DNA from: Candidatus Methanophagaceae archaeon GoMg2
Lineage (GTDB): Archaea > Halobacteriota > Syntropharchaeia > Alkanophagales > Methanospirareceae
Assembly: GCA_013180585.1 (NCBI GenBank)
Contig: QBUM01000249.1
Span: 1 to 44,365, forward strand
Reading direction: 5' to 3'
DNA: 44,365 nt
A program made the position numbers and the translations under genes. Within the stretch, counting starts at the first letter, position 1; the number at the start of each line of letters is the position of its first letter. Under the pieces are notes generated by a model. The model was given only the letters and a program-made list of their open reading frames with translations. It was not told the DNA's origin and ran no database searches. This document shows, piece after piece, positions 33,132 through 41,373 of this stretch.

Positions 33132-34644
33132 TGAAGGGTCGGAGCGACCAAAGGGAGCGGAGAGTTTCGAATTCTGTCAAAAAAAATCTTAAGATGGCTC
33201 ATGCTAATCTTTCATTAATGATTTTAAATAATCTCTCAAAATTTTCTGTTGTTAGTGTTCCTAACTTATCATCTTTAAAAGAAGAATCTAATGTCATCTT
33301 GTTGATCTGGCGCGCCACCAAAACTTTATCAAATTTTCCAAACCCCTTATTTTTGAGGAATTCTGCATACTTTTTTGTGTGTTTGGTTATAGCAGTATCC
33401 AATTCATATAGAGTTATGTCTTTCCTTATTATTTTACTGTATGCTTCATTTACTGCCCTATTATAAAACTTCTCATCAATCAAATCTTCAATTTCAATAT
33501 CTCTTCCACGACCTCCCCTTTTCATTTTGTCCGATACACATTCATTTAACATGATTACTATGTCTTCTTTGATGTTATACCTCTCTTCTAATTCTTTTTT
33601 CACACGGATTCCTTGGGTGTCGTAATCAAGAACTGTGATAAAACTAAAATTTTCTTTTTCCAATAAAAGTGCAAAGTATGGAAACTTATCGGCACCACCG
33701 ACGGGAATGATTGCGGTTTTAGAAAAATCTAAACATTCTTTTTTGTTTCTCTCGAAATAATTTGATACTGCCTCTATTATCAGATAATCTGAAAACCCCT
33801 CTACAATCATATTTTTCTTATTTGTAAAAAGAGAATCCCCAATTGTTGCTCCAATGGCTGCTCTTATTGGTGCAAGTGCATCAAGCTCTGAATCATGAAA
33901 CTTTTCTTTGACAACAGTACCTTTATTTTTTTCTTTTTCAAGTATTTTAATTCTATCAAGGTTGTTTTTATCAATTAAAAATGGAGAATGTGTAGCATAT
34001 ATTATTTGATTATTTTCTTTAAGTTTTTCTAATGTACTCAATAGGTTTTTCTGCCCTTCTGCGTGTAAGTGAACTCCAGGATCATCTAACAATAAAACGG
34101 TATTTCTAAGCACACCTTTTGATCCCTGCATAAAGTTTATGTAGAAGGATAAGAACCATTGAAAGCCTTTACTTCTCTTACTTGGAGGTGTTGGTTCTGC
34201 ACTTGTTTCATCTTCTATCATAATAACAAAATCAGGCGTATTATATGTTATTTCGACTTCATATTCACCTTGTTTCCAAAACTCATTTATCTCACCAGTT
34301 ATCTTCTTTGATGCTTTTTTCGTATAGATGCGTTGCTGAGACGGTGGTTTTTTCTTTAATTCCTCTGCATTTAATCTCACCAACTTCAATAGGTTATCAA
34401 AAGTTTTATATTTTGATTTATTCTTCAAAAAGTCATTTATGTTAACGGTGTCCTCCTTTAAGATGTTTATATCATCAAAATAAATGAAACTTGGCATTAG
34501 TTTTAGTATCTTATGCACATTATCCCTCGGCATTTCTATTAATTCACCCTTAATCTCTTCAATGCGTTTTATAGTATTCTCAATATCATTCACAATTGGT
34601 TGATCCGTATCTGGCAACGCTTTTAGATTATCATAAAAAGTATT

Positions 34645-35069
34645 CATGTGTGTTCGGTTAAGTAATTATGGTCCACAAAACAAAAAGAAAAGGCATACAA
34701 AAAGTATTATATTTGTATAGCGAATTTTTAAAACCACGAGATTCCACAAGATTAACACAAGAAATAGGGATTAATGTGGGATAATGTGGCCCATGGTATA
34801 CTAAAATCTGGTTACGGTCCTTCTATTCTCGTGGAAATCTGTGAAATCTTGTGGTTAGCTGAATAATTACAAAGTATTTAATGGACACGGATTAACGCAG
34901 ATGGAAATCAAAAACTTCTAATTAATTTTGGGCGCTCTGCTCTGTGACGGTAAAACGTCGTATGAAAGACAAAAAAGATAAATCAGTGTAAATCTGTATC
35001 TGAAATGCGTTGTTATATTAGTTCATGGGTCATTATTTATCTTGTGTCGTACTTAACCGAACACCTATG
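34645..35069 (-). mobile_element. MITE-A copy 1 (255 bp plus nested MITE-B)
   Basis: The end CATGTGTGTTCGGTTAAGTA (34645-34664) and the reverse complement of 35050-35069 (CATAGGTGTTCGGTTAAGTA) match at 18 of 20 positions. Target duplication AAAAAGTATT is exact at 34635-34644 and 35070-35079. The interior includes family C arms (GGACACGGATTAACGCAGAT) but no coding. It splits the OLD-family gene. Confidence 0.88.
34709..34870 (+). mobile_element. MITE-B copy 5 (162 bp) nested in MITE-A copy 1
   Basis: It begins ATATTTGTATAGCG, ends GAATAATTAC, and is flanked by exact 8-bp duplications AAAGTATT (34701-34708 and 34871-34878). The interrupted MITE-A sequence can be read continuously in MITE-A copy 2, which confirms the insertion point. 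It carries the internal arms ACCACGAGATTCCACAAGAT and ATCTTGTGGTTAGCTG. Confidence 0.88.
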
Positions 35070-35783
35070 AAAAAGTATTAAATACCTCGATTATCCCATC
35101 TTCTTGTAACCCAGTAAAGTCTATTGAAATGAACTCCTCTATATGCTGGTCATACTGTGCTTTACTACTGGCAAATGGTGCGTATCTTTGTATGTAGGCA
35201 TCTATCCGCTCAGATAAATTATCGATCTCTTTTTTTATCTCAGGTATTGATCCTATAGTTTGTTCTATCTTTAATTTCTCTATTTCTAATTCAGGACTTT
35301 CAACCGTGTATTGATTGTTAAAATACTTGGTGACTTTTAAATGCTTTATTTTACCAAGATCTTCATGGATCTCTTTTAATCTTTCTCTATCATTATCTAT
35401 GATCTCAAACCAAGTTGTAACCATTTCTATATTCGCTGCTTCTATCTCGCCAGAATCTAACTTTTCTTTGACATTAGAATAAGAACTGATATCCTCCCCG
35501 TCATATTCATACTCTGAATTGAAAGATTCCAACGCTTTTAGAAATGTTGTCTTGCCTCTTTCATTTCTACCTATTAAGCATACGATATCATCATCTATCT
35601 TTACTTCACCAGAGTCACTAATACATCTGAAATTTTGTATTCTAATTTTTTCTAGTTTCATACTTGTTCCCTTATTTTTTCACATCGAATTAACATTATG
35701 AGTTAATATTATCATAGACTATCTTTCTATTTAATTGGATTTATGAAGTTAATAAACAGGATTCGGAATTGCAGATAACGTTG

Positions 35784-35847
35784 TATATCCGAACTTACTT
35801 CGCATATCCTTCCAATTTGGCGATATATCCGAACATAGTTCGCATAT
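35784..35847 (+). repeat. two 24-bp direct repeats 40 bp apart
   Basis: TATATCCGAACTTACTTCGC and TATATCCGAACATAGTTCGC, each extended by ATAT, differ at two of 24 positions. The second contains the dyad CGAAC-ATA-GTTCG. They lie between the OLD gene's upstream end and an integrase remnant, and may be binding sites or recombination-related repeats. Confidence 0.4.
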
Positions 35848-35875
35848 ACTACCCTCTGATCGAACTTCTCCATCT

Positions 35876-36000
35876 TTAATCATCTTCCTCCCATCTCATC
35901 TGTAAGTTATCCCACGGACTTTTTATCTTATCTATATCTCTATCACTTACCTGAGCATACATTTCTGTCGTCTTCAAACTTTTTGTGCCACCACAGTTCT
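35876..36000 (-). pseudogene. C-terminal tail of a tyrosine recombinase/integrase
   Basis: On the minus strand, about 40 codons read GGTKSLKTTEMYAQVSDRDI, then DKIKSPWDNLQMRWEEDD before a TAA. The (G)xxSLKTTxxYAxVSxRDI motif carries the nucleophilic Tyr of XerC/XerA-type recombinases. The rest of the gene is missing: the upstream sequence runs into the methyltransferase end. It is a marker of past integration in this zone. Confidence 0.65.
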
Positions 36001-36015
36001 TGAATATCCCGCATA

Positions 36016-36732
36016 TTATCTCCTACCACCATACATTGCAAATATCCCATACTTATAGAAACAATCCACATCCTTGAACCCTACTTCATTCAAAGCATTT
36101 AACTGATCGGTCAATGTATCCAGCTTACTATAATGCCCTTTTTCTTTATAACTGCGGATAGTGCCTTCATAGTCGTCTTCTATCCCCAACGCCGTTTGTT
36201 TCTCGATTATCCATTCCCGCCATAAATTCTGATACCAGCCCTCAAGCGCCTCTGTCGGTGGAAGGATAACCTCGATATTCACAAAATAACCGCCGGCGTC
36301 TAAGTGCGAATAAATGTATTTAAATAGCGATTTCTTCTCGCTCATTGTTAGATGGTGAATGGCAAGCGCGGAAACGACAAAATCAAATTCCTGGAGTCCA
36401 ATATGCAATAGCTCCTGAAAGCTTGCCTTAACGAACCTGATATCTTTGAAAGCCGTCAACCGGTTTTTAGCTTTAGTCAGCATATCCTCGGAGCCATCAA
36501 CCAACGTGGCTGATATAGAACTATCAATACCCAAAAGCTCATGGATCAGAACGCCATCGCCACATCCAAGGTCCAGAACTCGGCATTGCTTCTTGTCCCC
36601 CTGGAAATGGCGATAAAATGATTTCAAGATTGCCAGCAATCTGTCCCGCTCTACGACTCGGATGTCTGCGGTTTCCAGATACTGCTGGCCAAAGTCCTTC
36701 TCAGCCCAGCGGGTATTATCAAATTCTGTCAT
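36016..36732 (-). CDS. class I SAM-dependent methyltransferase
   Basis: This 238-residue methyltransferase has motif I RVLDLGCGDGVLIHELLG (residues about 51-68), motif II ATLVDGSEDMLTKAKNRL, DIRFVKASFQEL, and motif IV/V FDFVVSALAIHHLTMSEKKS, followed by LDAGGYFVNIEVILPP. The C-terminal helical segment (WREWIIEKQTALGIEDDYEG) and KYGIFAMYGGRR complete the fold. The small-molecule substrate cannot be predicted. It lies isolated in the decayed mobile-element zone, with MITE-B copy 6 just upstream of its start. Confidence 0.8.
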   Translation of the reverse strand: MTEFDNTRWAEKDFGQQYLETADIRVVERDRLLAILKSFYRHFQGDKKQCRVLDLGCGDGVLIHELLGIDSSISATLVDGSEDMLTKAKNRLTAFKDIRFVKASFQELLHIGLQEFDFVVSALAIHHLTMSEKKSLFKYIYSHLDAGGYFVNIEVILPPTEALEGWYQNLWREWIIEKQTALGIEDDYEGTIRSYKEKGHYSKLDTLTDQLNALNEVGFKDVDCFYKYGIFAMYGGRR

Positions 36733-36782
36733 GATTTGGATGCTCTTATCTTCACTTCTTTCGCTCCTCTAATAAAGTTTTC

Positions 36783-37224
36783 CTATTTGTATAGCAGAGA
36801 TAAAACCACGAGATTTCACGAGATTAGCACAAGATTTGGGGGTTAACATGAGATAAAAAACCCAATAGTACACTTAAGCCGGATCCATAGGGTTCGGTTA
36901 AGTACGACTCAACGTACATAAAGATTCATAAAATAATATAACAACGCATTTCCGACACAGATTTACACAGATTTACACGGATTTATCTTTTTTGTCTTTC
37001 ATACGACTTTTTACCGTCACAGAGCAGAGCGCCCAAAATTAATTAGAAGTTTGTGATTTCCATCTGCGTTAATCTGCGTTAATCCGTGTCCATAAAATAC
37101 TTTTTGTATGTATTTTTTGGATGTTTTGTGGGCCATAATTACTTAACCGAACACACATGAAGCCGGATCCATATTAATATTTCTCGTGGAAATCTGTGTA
37201 ATCTATGGTTAGCTAAACAAATAC
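36783..37224 (+). mobile_element. MITE-B copy 6 (158 bp) interrupted by MITE-A copy 2
   Basis: The left end CTATTTGTATAGC and right end GCTAAACAAATAC are the MITE-B termini. Flanks AAGTTTTC and AACTTTTA agree at six of eight positions. The element is split at 36886 by MITE-A copy 2; the arm TCTCGTGGAAATCTGTGTAA resumes after it. Confidence 0.8.
36886..37159 (+). mobile_element. MITE-A copy 2 (274 bp) nested in MITE-B copy 6
   Basis: The left end CATAGGGTTCGGTTAAGTA and right end TACTTAACCGAACACACATG are inverted repeats. Exact 10-bp target duplications AAGCCGGATC lie at 36876-36885 and 37160-37169. It is inverted relative to copy 1 and lacks the nested MITE-B, so it shows the uninterrupted form. 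No coding capacity. Confidence 0.9.
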
Positions 37225-37319
37225 AACTTTTACTACGGGATTTTGGCCAAAGGCGTGTGTATGTTTCTAAATCCAAAGAACAGGATAAGGTGCTTGAGAT
37301 TTGTAAATCCATGTTATCG

Positions 37320-37505
37320 CCACAACCTAAAAGCAGGGATCCAATCGTAGTACCGTTCGCCATTTACGTCTATGAATTCTGTACAGGTTATTCCACCACC
37401 GGTTGCATTAAACTCATGCTCATGGATAATTTGAGGATACGAGCCCGTTTTTAGCGTGTAGTTGTATGTTTCGTTTGCTACAAGTCTGAATGATTGGTTA
37501 AAAGT
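37320..37505 (-). pseudogene. fragment of an unidentified (probably secreted) protein
   Basis: On the minus strand about 60 codons read FRLVANETYNYTLKTGSYPQ, then HEHEFNATGGGITCTEFIDV and NGERYYDWIPAFRLW. The composition (Asn-x-Thr sequons, beta-rich) looks like a genuine surface-protein segment rather than an antisense shadow. It ends at both sides without start or context, and is wedged against the transposase fragment. Source unknown. Confidence 0.4.
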
Positions 37506-38032
37506 GACGTTTGTAGAGGATAAATCCACAATAGAGAAGGAAACGCTGAGAAAGGGTAAATTCATCGTGGCTACAAACCTATTGGACCGCGAGAATCTGA
37601 GTGACGAAGAAGTGCTTACGGCTTACAAGGAGCAGCAATATGCGGAAAGAGGGTTCAGATTCCTCAAAGACCCGCTATTCTTCGCCCACAGCTTGTTTCT
37701 GGAGCAGGAAAGTCGAATTGTCGCGATGGTGATGATTATGGGGCTTCTGCGAAGTATTTTGATCAAACTTTCTTAAAGTTTGACTCATGGTTTACGCGAT
37801 TGCTGAGAATAAGTTGCGAGAAGCGCGGGATAAGGAAGACGAGACTGTCCCTGATCAGAAGAACCACCCTACGAAGAAACCGACAATCAGACGTGTCTTC
37901 TGGGTGTTTGAGGGTATTACAGTACTTTACAGAGGTTCCGAGATGGTGAATGTCATGAACTTGCGACCGATTCATCAAAAAGTCCTTTCATTGCTTGGTC
38001 GTGAGTATGCGAGGATGTATTGCACCGGTTAG
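37500..38032 (+). pseudogene. IS1634-family transposase, C-terminal remnant
   Basis: The frame ending at 37776 holds KGKFIVATNLLDRENLSDEE, AYKEQQYAERGFRFLKDPLF (with the DDE glutamate) and RIVAMVMIMG. The continuation VYAIAENKLREA, KPTIRRVFWVFEGITVLY and HQKVLSLLGREYARMYC is in another frame (37787-38032). Between them is about 34 nt of extra sequence containing TCAAACTTT-CTT-AAAGTTTGA, a perfect palindrome, which breaks the frame. The N-terminal half of the transposase is missing and replaced by unrelated fragments. Confidence 0.8.
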
Positions 38033-38272
38033 GGCTGTGGTTGTTATTGAGGTACGCGGCAATGCAACGCAGTGGAGAAAGGGGCCGTTAGATTATCGCA
38101 TTTCATGCGAAAACGATAGAAACGGAGGTATAAAAGGTGTGGCGAGAGATGTGATGCGTGCAGGGGCATCCGCATAAAACGTACACTGTTTAGCAGGTTC
38201 GTTGTTGTGCGCAATTCTGAAAGTGCCCTATTTTATTGTGGTAAAGTGCGGAATGTGGGAGAGAAAATAGAA
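38033..38272. other. spacer without a supported gene
   Basis: The 240 bp after the transposase stop contain a small CGCAT-TTC-ATGCG hairpin (about 38097-38109) and a TATA-like GGTATAAAAGG at about 38126-38136. A 60-codon open frame starting inside the transposase remnant has no recognisable content. The promoter-like element is too far from the next gene to be assigned with confidence. Confidence 0.3.
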
Positions 38273-38668
38273 ATGGACTATATTATCTTGCTTGTGGAAG
38301 ATGAAGAACAGATTCACACACTACTGCCAGTTTATCTGGCGAGGAACAAGCAGCATACGTTCACCGTGCATTCTGCCAGGCATGGCAAGGCGGGAGTTGA
38401 GCAGTACAGCAAGTTGGCAAACGGAGGTAAGAAGCCGGACCTCGTGTTGATGGACATCAAGATGCCGGTGATGAACGGCATGGAAGCAACCAGAATGATA
38501 ATGGATAACGACCCGGCAGCAAACATTTACCTGTTCACCGCCTATGCGGGAACCGAGGTAGAGAGAAACGCACTCGATGCGGGTGCAAAAGGTACTAAGC
38601 AAGGACGCAGACTGGACCAAGATAGCAGAAGAGATAGTGAATATTCTAAAATCCGCTTGACAAGGTAG
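38273..38668 (+). pseudogene. single-domain response regulator, copy 1, C-terminus frameshifted
   Basis: The receiver domain has IILLVEDEEQ (acidic pocket), phosphoacceptor D61 in DLVLMDIKMPVMNG, and FTAYAG (Thr/Ser switch). It is nearly identical to the copy at 38815 until codon 108. There GGTACTA replaces GGTACACTA of copy 2; the 2-bp loss shifts the frame, and the last helix becomes KQGRRLDQDSRRDSEY. The Lys switch and alpha-5 helix are therefore altered, so it is probably non-functional or impaired. No output domain is present. The start is chosen at 38273; the frame extends upstream. Confidence 0.75.
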
Positions 38669-38814
38669 GGCAAACACGTTAAATCTTATCTTCCTGAAGT
38701 GTGGTAAAATAATTTCATTTTTTAATAATTTAGTTATAAATATCCATCATTTTTTTAATAGTGTTCGAATAATTTAACAACACATCACGACAATATTGTA
38801 TGTGAGGGGTAGAA

Positions 38815-39204
38815 ATGGAATATAATATCTTGCTTGTGGAGGATGAAGAAGAGTTTCACAATTTACTGCCACTTTATCTGGCGAGGAACAAGAAGCATAC
38901 GTTCACCGTGCATTCTGCTCGGTCTGGCGAGGCGGGAGTTGAGCTGTACAGTAAACTGACAAACGGAGGTAAGAAGCCGGACCTCGTGCTTATGGACATC
39001 AAGATGTCGGTGATGAACGGTATGGAAGCAACCAAAAGAATAATGGCTAACGACCCGGCTGCAAACATTTACCTGTTCACCGCCTACGCCAAAACAGGAG
39101 TAGAACGAAATGCGCTCAACACGGGTGCAAAAGGTACACTAAGCAAGGACGCAGACTGGACCAAGATAGTAGAAGAGATAGTGAATATTCTGGAATCCGC
39201 TTGA
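38815..39204 (+). CDS. single-domain response regulator, copy 2 (intact)
   Basis: This 129-residue receiver-only protein has NILLVEDEEE, D61 in DLVLMDIKMSVMNG (usual Pro replaced by Ser), IYLFTAYAKTG and an intact C-terminal GAKGTLSKDADWTKIVEEIV. It arose by tandem duplication with 38273; the duplicated unit of about 540 bp includes downstream non-coding sequence. A Shine-Dalgarno GAGGGG lies just before the ATG. Receiver-only proteins act as phosphate sinks or bind partner proteins. Kinases are encoded nearby on the opposite strand. Confidence 0.88.
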   Translation: MEYNILLVEDEEEFHNLLPLYLARNKKHTFTVHSARSGEAGVELYSKLTNGGKKPDLVLMDIKMSVMNGMEATKRIMANDPAANIYLFTAYAKTGVERNALNTGAKGTLSKDADWTKIVEEIVNILESA

Positions 39205-39386
39205 TAAGGAAGGGCAAACACGTTAAATTTTATCTTCCAGAAGTGTGATAAAATAATTTCCCTTTTTAATAATTTAGTTATAAATATTCATCATTTTTCT
39301 TATAATGTCCGAAAGATTTAACAACACATCATAATAATACTGTATTAGACAAGTTTAGTCTGAAACAAACAGGAGGTGACATAAAA

Positions 39387-39824
39387 ATGAAAAAACTAAT
39401 TGCATTCGGAATCGTGGCAATACTGCTGGCAGGACTAACAGGGGTGGTAATGGCAAGATGCGTGTGGACTGAAGAAGAACCAATAATGCTCAGTGACGTT
39501 ACGTTTATACTGAGACCCGCAGTAGACGGTGACGGAAATCCCCTATACGATGCAGATGACGTTACTAAAGTAGTGTTGGTAAAGCTTAACGATGAGAAGT
39601 TAGACAAAAAGGCACGTATCAGGGGCAAAAATCTTGAGGTTGTCGAAAATGAAAACGCAAACGTCTTGAAGTTCGATATAAAGAGACATAAATTGGCAAA
39701 ACAAGTAGATCAGTTAGGCATTGGCCTTCCGTCTAATGTCAGCTTTACATTTAAAGTGGTAGTTGTGGACGGTGAGGGCAAAGGAAAATATTTCGACCAC
39801 GCACATGATATACCTGTCGCGTAG
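39387..39824 (+). CDS. small secreted protein of unknown function
   Basis: This 145-residue protein has a clear signal peptide (KKLIAFGIVAILLAGLTGVVMA) and a beta-rich mature region with acidic and basic patches (PAVDGDGNPLYDADDVTKVV, DEKLDKKARIRGK, VSFTFKVVVVDGEGKGKYF). One Cys lies just after the cleavage site. An excellent Shine-Dalgarno sequence (GGAGGTGA) precedes the ATG and a strong terminator follows. I do not recognise the family; the C-terminal DGEGKGKYFDHAHD could bind metal. Confidence 0.65.
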   Translation: MKKLIAFGIVAILLAGLTGVVMARCVWTEEEPIMLSDVTFILRPAVDGDGNPLYDADDVTKVVLVKLNDEKLDKKARIRGKNLEVVENENANVLKFDIKRHKLAKQVDQLGIGLPSNVSFTFKVVVVDGEGKGKYFDHAHDIPVA

Positions 39825-39845
39825 TAAATGACAAATAAGTAAGCT

Positions 39846-39888
39846 GCACCGGGTTAAAAGCTAACGCCCGGTGCTTTTTCTTTTTTAT
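39846..39888 (+). terminator. strong hairpin terminator
   Basis: GCACCGGG (39846-39853) pairs with CCCGGTGC (39867-39874) and is followed by TTTTTCTTTTTT. It ends the transcript of the small secreted protein and separates it from the convergent signalling cluster. Confidence 0.8.
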
Positions 39889-39922
39889 ATGGGGATTTAG
39901 TGGTATATGGCCTTGGTTTTTT

Positions 39923-40288
39923 TCAGTGCAGTGCCTTTTCAATTCCAGCAAACAAAACATCCATGGGTGCAGGTTTTTGTAAGAAGCCAACGGCGCCTAT
40001 TTCCAGTGCTTTCTCCTTTACAGAAACATCAGCGCTGGCAAACAATATTCTCGCATTTTCATCCAATTCGAGTATTTCCATGGTTGCTTCTATTCCGTTC
40101 TTGAGTGGCATTCTATGGTCCATGATGACTAAATCCGGCTTTTTGGTGAATTTTTTGTATTTCTCTATTGCATTCTGTCCATCTGTTGCAGTATCTAAAA
40201 TGCGGTAGCCATTATTACGTTCTATCATCATCCTGAATAGTACCAGTATATTTGGGTCATCCTCAACAAGAAATATTGTATCTGTCAT
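39923..40288 (-). CDS. single-domain response regulator
   Basis: This 121-residue receiver domain has IFLVEDDPN, phosphoacceptor D57 in DLVIMDHRMPLKNG, ILFASAD (Ser switch) and GFLQKPAPMD (Lys switch). It has no DNA-binding output. Its start overlaps the end of the hybrid kinase by 4 bp (ATGA), so it is translationally coupled to that kinase and is its likely phosphate acceptor. It is the last gene of the leftward cluster 43971-39923. Confidence 0.9.
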   Translation of the reverse strand: MTDTIFLVEDDPNILVLFRMMIERNNGYRILDTATDGQNAIEKYKKFTKKPDLVIMDHRMPLKNGIEATMEILELDENARILFASADVSVKEKALEIGAVGFLQKPAPMDVLFAGIEKALH

Positions 40289-41373
40289 CGGATTTCCGCC
40301 CTCCCTTTAGGAACAATCACATTAAAGACACTTCCCTGCGTATAGTCTCCCTTTATCAGGTCTTCCACCCAAACTTCCCCACCACATCGGTTTATAAGCG
40401 TTTTCACCAAATACAAACCGATCCCGCTTCCTTTTATAGATTGCTGCCCTCTAATGAAACGTCCGAAGATTGCTTCTTTCACTTCGTCTGGGACTCCTCT
40501 CCCTCTGTCTCCGACACTTATCCTATAAAATTCTTTACCATTTCTTGAATAATCATCAACACCGATGTCAATCGCGACTTTTTTAGATGGCGTAAATTTT
40601 ATCGCATTATCCAGAATATTGCTGAATATGTTGCTTGCTAAGGAATTAGCAAGGATGTATTGGCTTTCTGCAGAAGGATTATAGATTATAGTGACTTCTT
40701 TATCTTTATGGCTTGCTTTGGCTGAGTCAATGCACTCCGTTAGTATCGCCGTTAAATCCATGACTTTTAGTTCAGGTTCAGTTTCCTGAACCTGTTTCAG
40801 TTTTCTCACGTCCTCAATTAGTTTTGCACTTCTTTTAACCGCAGATAACGCTTTTTCTATGTACTCTTTTTGTTCGTCGCTACGACTCGATTCCAATAGT
40901 AGATTAAGATAGCCCATTGTTGTTTGATTTATATTATTTATGTCGTGTGCCATCAGGTCGTTATAAAATTCCGCTATCTGTTTCAACAAGAATACTTCTT
41001 GCTCTAACCTGTTCTTCTCAAGCCCTCTCTCAATGATTCTTTTCAGGTCTTCCACCTGGTACGGTTTTGGCATATAATCGTAGCAACCTTTCCCTATCGC
41101 CTCTATTGCCGTATCTAAAGAGGGATAGCCTGTGATGACTATTCCAATCGTGTATGGATCGACTTTTTTTGCTTCCTCTATTACCTCTATACCATCTTTC
41201 CCTGGCATCTTCAGATCTGCTAATATCACGTCAAAAATCTGCTTCTTCAATATATCCAGTGCAGCCAATCCATCTTCCGCTGTCGTCACCTTGTACCCTT
41301 CTTCTTCCAGTATCGCTTTGGTGGTGACCCGAAAAGAATGTTCATCATCCACTATGAGTATCTTTTCTCTCAT
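40285..41373 (-). CDS. soluble receiver-histidine kinase
   Basis: The order is REC then HisKA-like then HATPase_c, with no membrane segment. Numbered from 41394, REC has ILIVDDEHS and D60 in VILADLKMPGKDG. The dimerisation helix carries the phospho-His H150 in LMAHDINNINQ. The ATPase has N box IFSNILDNAIKFTP, GDRGRGVPDE (G1) and GSGIGLYLVK (G2). The start is set at MREKILIVDDE (41373), where REC domains begin; the frame is open 21 bp further. It overlaps the end of the upstream kinase gene, so coupling is tight. It probably relays phosphate from that kinase. Confidence 0.88.
   Translation of the reverse strand: MREKILIVDDEHSFRVTTKAILEEEGYKVTTAEDGLAALDILKKQIFDVILADLKMPGKDGIEVIEEAKKVDPYTIGIVITGYPSLDTAIEAIGKGCYDYMPKPYQVEDLKRIIERGLEKNRLEQEVFLLKQIAEFYNDLMAHDINNINQTTMGYLNLLLESSRSDEQKEYIEKALSAVKRSAKLIEDVRKLKQVQETEPELKVMDLTAILTECIDSAKASHKDKEVTIIYNPSAESQYILANSLASNIFSNILDNAIKFTPSKKVAIDIGVDDYSRNGKEFYRISVGDRGRGVPDEVKEAIFGRFIRGQQSIKGSGIGLYLVKTLINRCGGEVWVEDLIKGDYTQGSVFNVIVPKGRAEIR

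Larger units (their letters stand above)
33199..35661 (-). pseudogene. OLD-family ATPase/TOPRIM nuclease, interrupted by MITE-A
   Basis: The N-terminal piece (35065-35661, 198 codons) begins KLEKIRIQNFRCISDSGEVK and has Walker A GRNERGKT (31-38). The C-terminal piece (33199-34647, 482 codons) has PSKRSKGFQWFLSF (signature region), Walker B TVLLLDDPGVHLH, ATHSPFLID, then the TOPRIM motifs NMIVEGFSDYLII and ITVLDYDTQG. The junction carries MITE-A copy 1 and a 10-bp duplication. Removing the element and one duplicate reads ...EVFNTF-YDNLK... in frame, restoring about 675 residues. OLD nucleases are implicated in phage defence and DNA repair. As it stands the protein is split into two potential products. 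Confidence 0.88.

Noticed and set aside
10447-37224. Regularly recurring short repeats that might be a CRISPR array
   Set aside because: The copies are kilobases apart and palindromic with target duplications. There are no evenly spaced 30-40 nt spacers and no cas genes.
37995-38177. 60-codon frame after the transposase remnant
   Set aside because: It begins within the transposase 3' end, has no homology I can recognise and no ribosome binding site.
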